Source: CAZPRY01 sp964589175
GTDB taxonomy: Bacteria > Fidelibacterota > UBA2242
Assembly (NCBI GenBank): GCA_964589175.1
Contig: CAZPRY010000017.1
Span: forward strand, 1-64,000
DNA length: 64,000 bases
Reading direction: 5' to 3'
In this document: positions 59,367 through 64,000 of the stretch, in pieces
Numbering within the stretch: the stretch's first letter is position 1
How the letters are laid out: every line of letters starts with the position of its first letter
Notes under the pieces: generated by a model
Seen by the model: only the letters and a program-made list of their open reading frames with translations
Databases searched by the model: none
Told to the model about the DNA's origin: nothing
Program-made: the position numbers and the translations under genes

Positions 59367-61253
59367 ATGACATTTGCGGAAATGTTGCTGAGAGAAGATG
59401 CCTGGGCGGGGCTCATGATGGGCAACCACGCTCTTGTGCGGGCGATGCTGGAATCCGGCGTGCGGGTGGCGACTACCTACCCGGGTTCGCCGACGCCCGA
59501 GATTGCCGATGCGATTCGCGCCATCCCGGCAGAACAGCGGCCGCTCTATTTTCAGTATTCGACGAATGAAAAGGTAGCCTTGGAAGTGGCCTTCGGGGCT
59601 TCGATCAACGGCCATCTCTCCACGGTATTTTTCAAGTCGGTGGGCCTGAATGTCGCTGCCGATTCGGCTGTGCAACTGGGGCTCCTGAACCTGATTGGTG
59701 GTATGGTGATCGTCCTGGGCGACGATCCGGGGGCCAACTCATCGCAGAACGAGCAGGACAACCGCCATTTTGCGCGCATGGCCTACATTCCTATGCTGGA
59801 ACCGGCCACGCCCGGTGAGGCCTATGCAATGTTCAAGGAAGCCGTGAACTTGTCGAGAAAATACCAATCACCGGTTTTTCTGCGCATGACGACGCATGTC
59901 TGCCATGCCCGTGAAGTCATTCAGTTCGCTGCGTATCGGCCGGGCAAAGCGGATTGGACGCCCCGCTTCGATGTCAACAACGGTCCCTACCTGCCGCTCA
60001 CCAGCCAGGTTTTTCCCCTGAAAACCAGTGCGCTCGCACGGCTGCGGGCCATGGAGACCGAAAGTACGAATTCGCGCTTCAATACAATTCTCAGCCCCAA
60101 CGGTTCACGACCGGTAAACGGCCGGCGGCTGGGTGTGATTTCGGCGTCGATGCCGGTGCTGTCGCTGCGGGAAAATATCGAAAAAACAGGACATGCGATC
60201 GACATTCTGCAAATTCATTTCAGCCATCCGCTGCCCGGAGCGAAGCTGCTGGATTTTTTGAACAATCATGATGAAGTCATCGTTATCGAAGAGCTGGATC
60301 GCGTGATGGAACTTGAGATCAAGGCCCTGGCCTGGGATAACTCAGTGACCTGTAAAATCCTGGCGCGTAAAGACGATGACGACCTGATGAAGGAACTCGG
60401 CCCGCAGCGGACCTGGAAAATCCTCTCCGATTACTGGCCGGAGCTATTTCCACCGCGGGAGTTGAAACCGGCGCCGATCGAGGTGAGTCCGCGCCTGGCC
60501 CAGATGTGCCCCGGCTGCGGGCATCGCTCCGCCTTTCACGCGATTAAACAGGCGCTGCCCGAAGACGCCATCACGGTGGGTGATATCGGCTGCCATTCGC
60601 TGGGTTTCTTTGAACCGTATTTGATGGGGCAGATGCTGCTCTCGATGGGGCATTCCAACGCTACGGCGGCGGGGCTTTCGATCGGAAATCAAAAGCGGAA
60701 AGTGCTCTCATTCATCGGCGATTCGACCTTTTTCCATGCTGGCATACCGGCTATCATCAACGCAATTCTGTACAATCACAACTTTACGCTGGTGGTGATG
60801 GAAAACGGCACGACGGCCATGACCGGCCACCAGCCGCACGCCGGTTCCGGCGAGATCGGCGAGCGCGTTCCGATCATCGAGGTGCTCAAAACGCTGGGCG
60901 TGAAATTTATCCGCGATGTCGATACTTACAACCAGAAAAAGCTGACCGAATACGTCCGCGAGGCGCTGGAATTCGAGGGGTTCGCGGTGGTAATTGCGCG
61001 CCATCCCTGCATGCTCAAATTCGTGCGCGAGCAGCGGCGCAAGGGGGTTTTTAAAGCCAAACCCGTGAAAATATCGCAGGCCGACTGCGACCGGCATTAT
61101 ACCTGTCTGCAGGAATTCGGCTGCCCGACTTTTACGCTGCATGAAGACGGCAGCGTCACGGCGCACAAAGATTTGTGTATCGGCGACGGCTCGTGCATCC
61201 AGACCTGTCCGGTGCAGGCGATCGGCTTCGAGAAGAAAGAGGTGAAAGCATGA
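59367..61253 (+). CDS. iorA: Indolepyruvate:ferredoxin oxidoreductase alpha subunit
   Basis: 628 residues. N-terminal pyruvate-oxidoreductase domain (GNHALVRAMLESGVRVATTYPGSPTPEIADAI), then domain II, and the C-terminal thiamine-diphosphate domain (GDIGCHSLGFFEPY, GHSNATAAGLSIG, IGDSTFFHAGIPAIINAILYNHNFTLVVMENGTTAMTG), followed by a ferredoxin-like tail. It oxidatively decarboxylates arylpyruvates to aryl-acetyl-CoA with reduced ferredoxin as product. In the tail the second cluster site reads CIGDGSCIQTCP, i.e. CxxDxxCxxxCP, with Asp at the second ligand position; the first site is also irregular (CDRHYTCLQEFGCP). It overlaps iorB by 4 bases. Confidence 0.95.
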   Translation: MTFAEMLLREDAWAGLMMGNHALVRAMLESGVRVATTYPGSPTPEIADAIRAIPAEQRPLYFQYSTNEKVALEVAFGASINGHLSTVFFKSVGLNVAADSAVQLGLLNLIGGMVIVLGDDPGANSSQNEQDNRHFARMAYIPMLEPATPGEAYAMFKEAVNLSRKYQSPVFLRMTTHVCHAREVIQFAAYRPGKADWTPRFDVNNGPYLPLTSQVFPLKTSALARLRAMETESTNSRFNTILSPNGSRPVNGRRLGVISASMPVLSLRENIEKTGHAIDILQIHFSHPLPGAKLLDFLNNHDEVIVIEELDRVMELEIKALAWDNSVTCKILARKDDDDLMKELGPQRTWKILSDYWPELFPPRELKPAPIEVSPRLAQMCPGCGHRSAFHAIKQALPEDAITVGDIGCHSLGFFEPYLMGQMLLSMGHSNATAAGLSIGNQKRKVLSFIGDSTFFHAGIPAIINAILYNHNFTLVVMENGTTAMTGHQPHAGSGEIGERVPIIEVLKTLGVKFIRDVDTYNQKKLTEYVREALEFEGFAVVIARHPCMLKFVREQRRKGVFKAKPVKISQADCDRHYTCLQEFGCPTFTLHEDGSVTAHKDLCIGDGSCIQTCPVQAIGFEKKEVKA

Positions 61254-61825
61254 AGGCCCTGAACATTTACCTTTGCGGCGTCGGCGGTCAGGGCATCGGG
61301 TTGCTGGCGGAAGTGCTGATCCGGGCCTGCCTGGCGGCGGGCCATCGCGTGAAGGGTGTCGATACGCACGGCCTGGCGCAGCGCGGCGGAAGCGTGGTTT
61401 CACATCTGCGGCTCGGAGAACATGTGCATTCGCCGCTGGTGCCGCCCGGCGAAGCGGACCTGGTGATCGGGCTGGAGCGCCTGGAAGCCTACCGCGCGAC
61501 GGCGGAGATGCTGAAGGATGAAGGCGCCGTAATTTTCTATGATGTTGCCTACCAGCCGGTTCATGTGCGCCTGAAAAAGGCCGCCTATCCGTCAGTTGAG
61601 GAATTCGAAGCTCTAGTGCGATCCAAGCACGGCCGTTTCGAACACGTCTTTACGGATGATTTACCGAATGCGCGCATGCAGAATGTGGCGTTGCTGGCTC
61701 GGATCGGCAAGTTGGAGTGGATACCCGGCGTGGATGGGCAATGTATGGAAACGAGCCTGCGCGAGGTTCTGCCGTCCCGGGTAGCGGATGACAATATCCG
61801 GGTTTTCAAGCGGATGAGCCGCTGA
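61250..61825 (+). CDS. iorB: Indolepyruvate:ferredoxin oxidoreductase beta subunit
   Basis: 191 residues from the ATG at 61250, which overlaps the iorA stop (ATGA) and has GAGGTG upstream. Typical gamma/beta-subunit features: IYLCGVGGQGIGLLAEVLIRACLAAGHRVKGVDTHGLAQRGGSVVSHLRLGEHVHSPLVPPGEADLVIGLERLEAYR. With IorA it forms the heterodimeric or heterotetrameric enzyme for aromatic 2-oxoacids made by aminotransferases. Anaerobic lifestyle is implied, because the enzyme is oxygen-sensitive. Confidence 0.96.
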   Translation: MKALNIYLCGVGGQGIGLLAEVLIRACLAAGHRVKGVDTHGLAQRGGSVVSHLRLGEHVHSPLVPPGEADLVIGLERLEAYRATAEMLKDEGAVIFYDVAYQPVHVRLKKAAYPSVEEFEALVRSKHGRFEHVFTDDLPNARMQNVALLARIGKLEWIPGVDGQCMETSLREVLPSRVADDNIRVFKRMSR

Positions 61826-61952
61826 GTTACGGCATAGTATCATTTAAAAAGTGAAAAAAACCGGTTCGATGACGGATTTTCGCTTGGTTTTTATCCCCGA
61901 AAATCGTTGCTTATCAGCATTGCAAAAAGGTACGTAACAATCCCGGAAGAAA

Positions 61953-62600
61953 GTGCAAATAATGAAGGTGCTGGATATCGAGACCTGGAAGCGGCGGCAG
62001 CATTTCGAATTTTTCCGCAAATTGGATATGCCGCATTTTAGCCTCTGCGCGAATGTGGACATCACGGCCCTGCACCGGCTCGTGAAGCAGCACCGGCTGC
62101 CGTTTTTCAAATCGGTGCTCTATCTCGTCATGCGCTGCGCCAACGATATTCCCGAATTTCGCTACCGAATCCGCAAGGAACAGGTCATCGAACATGATCG
62201 CGTGCACCCCGGATTCACGACCCTCGTGGACGAGGACACCTACAGCAATTGTATCGCGGATTATGATGAAGATCCGAACCGGTTTTTCCGAAATGCCGAA
62301 GAATCGATCGAGCGCGTGAAGCACAATCCATTCGTGGCCGACCCGGAGTCGCGCGACGATCTGATTTACGTCACCTGCATCCCATGGGTTGCCTTTACGG
62401 GCGTCATGCATCCGTTACATCTGAGTCCCATCGATTCGGTGCCGCGGATCACCTGGGGGAAGTATTTCGAGGACCGCGAAAGAGTCCTGATGCCGCTTTC
62501 CGTTCAGGCCCATCATGCTTTGATGGACGGCGCGCACGCCGGGAAATATTATCAGAAATTGCAGACCTATCTCGATCGGCCGGAAACAGTATTCCATTAA
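61953..62600 (+). CDS. Chloramphenicol-acetyltransferase-fold protein
   Basis: 215 residues from a GTG at 61953; the ATG three codons on (61962) is an alternative. The CAT-fold signature is clear: WKRRQHFEFFRKLDMPHFSLCANVDITALHRLVKQHRLPFFKSVLYLVMRCANDIPEFRYRI at the front, and the catalytic HHALMDGAHAGKYY near residue 187 (HHxxxDG) at the end. Many CAT-fold proteins without a mobile context do not confer chloramphenicol resistance and acylate other substrates; no mobile element is near, so a house-keeping acyltransferase is equally likely. It follows iorB by 127 bases. Confidence 0.9.
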   Translation: MQIMKVLDIETWKRRQHFEFFRKLDMPHFSLCANVDITALHRLVKQHRLPFFKSVLYLVMRCANDIPEFRYRIRKEQVIEHDRVHPGFTTLVDEDTYSNCIADYDEDPNRFFRNAEESIERVKHNPFVADPESRDDLIYVTCIPWVAFTGVMHPLHLSPIDSVPRITWGKYFEDRERVLMPLSVQAHHALMDGAHAGKYYQKLQTYLDRPETVFH

Positions 62601-62655
62601 CGTTCGAAAAGATCGGGGCGCTAAGAACAGGACCTTAGGAAGAGTACACACCAAC

Positions 62656-64000
62656 ATGCCAAGCAAAAAATCCATTATTTATGGAGTCAACGATAAACCG
62701 CCGCTTCTGCTATCTCTTCTTATGGGAATCCAGCATGTCTTACTGGTTTTTAGCGGCACGGTCCTCGGACCGATTATTATCGCGAGGGTGTCCAATCTTT
62801 CAGCGGAACAAACCGAGTATATCGTGTTTGCCACGATTATCGTCAGTGCGGTATCAACGGTCATCCAGATCGTTCGGTTCGGAAAGGTTGGTTCGGGTTA
62901 TATGTTGTTCATGGGATCGTCGGGCGCCTATATCGCCACCTGTCTTTCTGCGACCCGGATGGGCGGTTTACAGCTAATGGCCACGATGGCGATTCTCTCG
63001 GCCTTTCTGGAACTGGGCGCGGCTTATTTCATCCGTTTTATCCGCAAAATCATCACACCGGCGGTGGGCGGCGTGGTCATCATGCTGGTCACGATCAGCA
63101 TCCTGCCGATTATCATGAATCTCTGGACCGGCGCACCCGGGGACGCCGATTATTGCAGCAGCCCGAATCTGATTGCCGGACTGATTACCATTGCGGTGAC
63201 GCTGTTCTGCGCCATCTACGGTGGCACCTTTATCCGTCTCTGGAGCCCGGTAGTGGGTATTGCGGCAGGCGTTCTGACCTGTCAATTTCTGGGGATCCTG
63301 GATCTGGCGTTTCTGCGTGCGTACCCAAACATCGGCCTGCCGCGCGGCCATTGGCCGGGGATCGAAGTCCATCTGGGCGCCCGGCATCTGCCCTTGCTGC
63401 TGGCCTTTCTGTTCGCGACGCTGGCTTCAACGATCGAATCGGTCGGAGACAGCATTGCCATTCAGGGAGTTTCGAATCCCGACTTCAGAAAGATCGATTA
63501 CAATAGTGTGCAGGGTTGCCTTTACTCGGACGGGCTGGGTAATATTCTGGCCGGGCTATGCGGAACGATGCCGAATACGACTTATTCAGGAAATATCGCC
63601 GCGGTCGAATTGACCGGAGTGGCCGCCAGAAGAGTAGGGCTTTTCGGCGCCGTCATTATGGGCGGACTGGCCTTTTTCCCCAAAATCGCCTACTTCTTCA
63701 CGTATATTCCAGGGCCTGTGCTGGCCGGCTCCAGCCTGATTTTAATGGCGTTGCTCTTTTCCGCGGGCGTCAAACTGGTCAATTCGAACGGTATCGACTA
63801 TGAAGTCGGTTTGATGATTGGGATCTCTTTGACGGTCGGCATCATCTCCACATTCAATCTCTTCTTTCCGGCCCTGATTCCGGAATCGACGAGGCCTTTT
63901 TTAAGCAACGGGATCGCTACAGGCGGCCTGACCGCCTTTATCCTGAGTCTGGTTTTTTATTTGAAACCCAGGCGCAGCGCCGCGCTTCGACTCGATTACG
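62656..64000 (+). CDS. NCS2-family uracil/xanthine permease (partial, continues beyond the window)
   Basis: Open from the ATG at 62656 to the right edge, 448 codons without a stop. The NCS2 features are visible: KPPLLLSLLMGIQHVLLVFSGTVLGPIIIA, then VQIVRFGKVGSGYMLFMGSSGAYIA, a transporter signature region around FATLASTIESVGDSIAIQGVSNPDFRKIDYNSVQGCLYSDGLGNILAGLCGTMPNTTYSGNIAAVELTGVAARRVG, and repeated hydrophobic helices to the edge. It imports a nucleobase with protons. The Glu and Asn-containing central motifs are intact. No purine riboswitch is seen in the 55-base gap before it. Confidence 0.92.
   Translation, partial: MPSKKSIIYGVNDKPPLLLSLLMGIQHVLLVFSGTVLGPIIIARVSNLSAEQTEYIVFATIIVSAVSTVIQIVRFGKVGSGYMLFMGSSGAYIATCLSATRMGGLQLMATMAILSAFLELGAAYFIRFIRKIITPAVGGVVIMLVTISILPIIMNLWTGAPGDADYCSSPNLIAGLITIAVTLFCAIYGGTFIRLWSPVVGIAAGVLTCQFLGILDLAFLRAYPNIGLPRGHWPGIEVHLGARHLPLLLAFLFATLASTIESVGDSIAIQGVSNPDFRKIDYNSVQGCLYSDGLGNILAGLCGTMPNTTYSGNIAAVELTGVAARRVGLFGAVIMGGLAFFPKIAYFFTYIPGPVLAGSSLILMALLFSAGVKLVNSNGIDYEVGLMIGISLTVGIISTFNLFFPALIPESTRPFLSNGIATGGLTAFILSLVFYLKPRRSAALRLDY

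Noticed and set aside
61953..62600. Acquired chloramphenicol-resistance gene
   Set aside because: The CAT fold is clear, but there is no mobile context or promoter cassette, and CAT-fold proteins often have other substrates.
1..64000. CRISPR arrays, prophage, integrases or transposases
   Set aside because: No regularly spaced repeats with unique spacers and no phage or transposase proteins were found on either strand.

Overview
The window reads as a stretch of chromosome from an uncultured, probably anaerobic or microaerophilic bacterium of the FCB superphylum (Bacteroidota/Ignavibacteria/Calditrichota/KSB1-like). The reasons are a type IX secretion sorting tail with the NYPNPFN signature on the large secreted protein at 56828-59200, a DUF4835/PorD-like protein at 31812, a type III glutamine synthetase, a DUF2723 membrane protein, and ferredoxin/rubredoxin/rubrerythrin-type chemistry with an indolepyruvate:ferredoxin oxidoreductase. 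The genus cannot be read from the sequence. I found no tRNA, rRNA, CRISPR array, prophage or transposase gene.

Layout. 1-3914: a B12-dependent radical SAM enzyme, then a small island with a DUF6506 protein, a Phd/PIN toxin-antitoxin pair and an AT-rich four-helix membrane protein. 3989-9884 (minus): carB, carA, a zinc-ribbon membrane protein and an M29 aminopeptidase. 10046-11936 (plus): a YoaP-like acetyltransferase and an exported MsrB-MsrA fusion. 11969-16257: a sigma-54 activator facing a type III glutamine synthetase, with dyads and a sigma-54-like promoter between them. 16371-21108 (plus): exported hydrolases (esterase, C1B peptidase, C69 dipeptidase) and a GNAT. 21155-22068: a GNAT toxin-antitoxin-like pair bordered by palindromic repeats. 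22405-26911 (plus): dihydrofolate reductase, a lipoprotein, an RND transporter and a metallo-beta-lactamase-fold protein. 26912-27315: a nest of dispersed palindromic repeats and a terminator. 27345-31499 (minus): surface lipoprotein, beta-barrel protein and LPP20-like protein. 31812: PorD-like. 32649-44844 (minus): a tightly packed run of eight genes, from K+ channel, cNMP-binding protein, valS, DUF4139, recG, DUF1844 and DUF2723 to a glycosyltransferase. 45035-47155 (minus): an OPA-type MFS transporter coupled to a P-loop kinase. 47339-51977: ferredoxin, NamZ, a HAD pseudophosphatase candidate, then a redox group (AhpD-like, Fur, NifU-C, rubredoxin, ferritin-like). 52206-56688: a seven-PAS protein, M48 protease and MmcQ. 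56828-62600: T9SS cargo, iorA-iorB and a CAT-fold acetyltransferase. 62656 to the edge: an NCS2 permease, cut by the window.

How the parts fit. Nitrogen metabolism is concentrated in the first quarter (carAB, GSIII with its own sigma-54 activator, exported peptidases). Envelope traffic recurs throughout (RND plus LolA-like lipoprotein, LPP20, PorD, DUF2723, NamZ, T9SS cargo). A redox/iron group sits at 49.8-52.0 kb.

The most unusual observations are: two genes with no ATG/GTG/TTG start in the needed frame, each with a purine-rich Shine-Dalgarno exactly 7 nt before an ATT codon; a K+ channel whose cyclic-nucleotide-binding module is a separate adjacent gene; a trehalose-phosphatase-like protein that has lost its nucleophile motif; a CxxD-type ferredoxin site in IorA; and a family of GCTTGC-loop hairpins next to both toxin-antitoxin loci.
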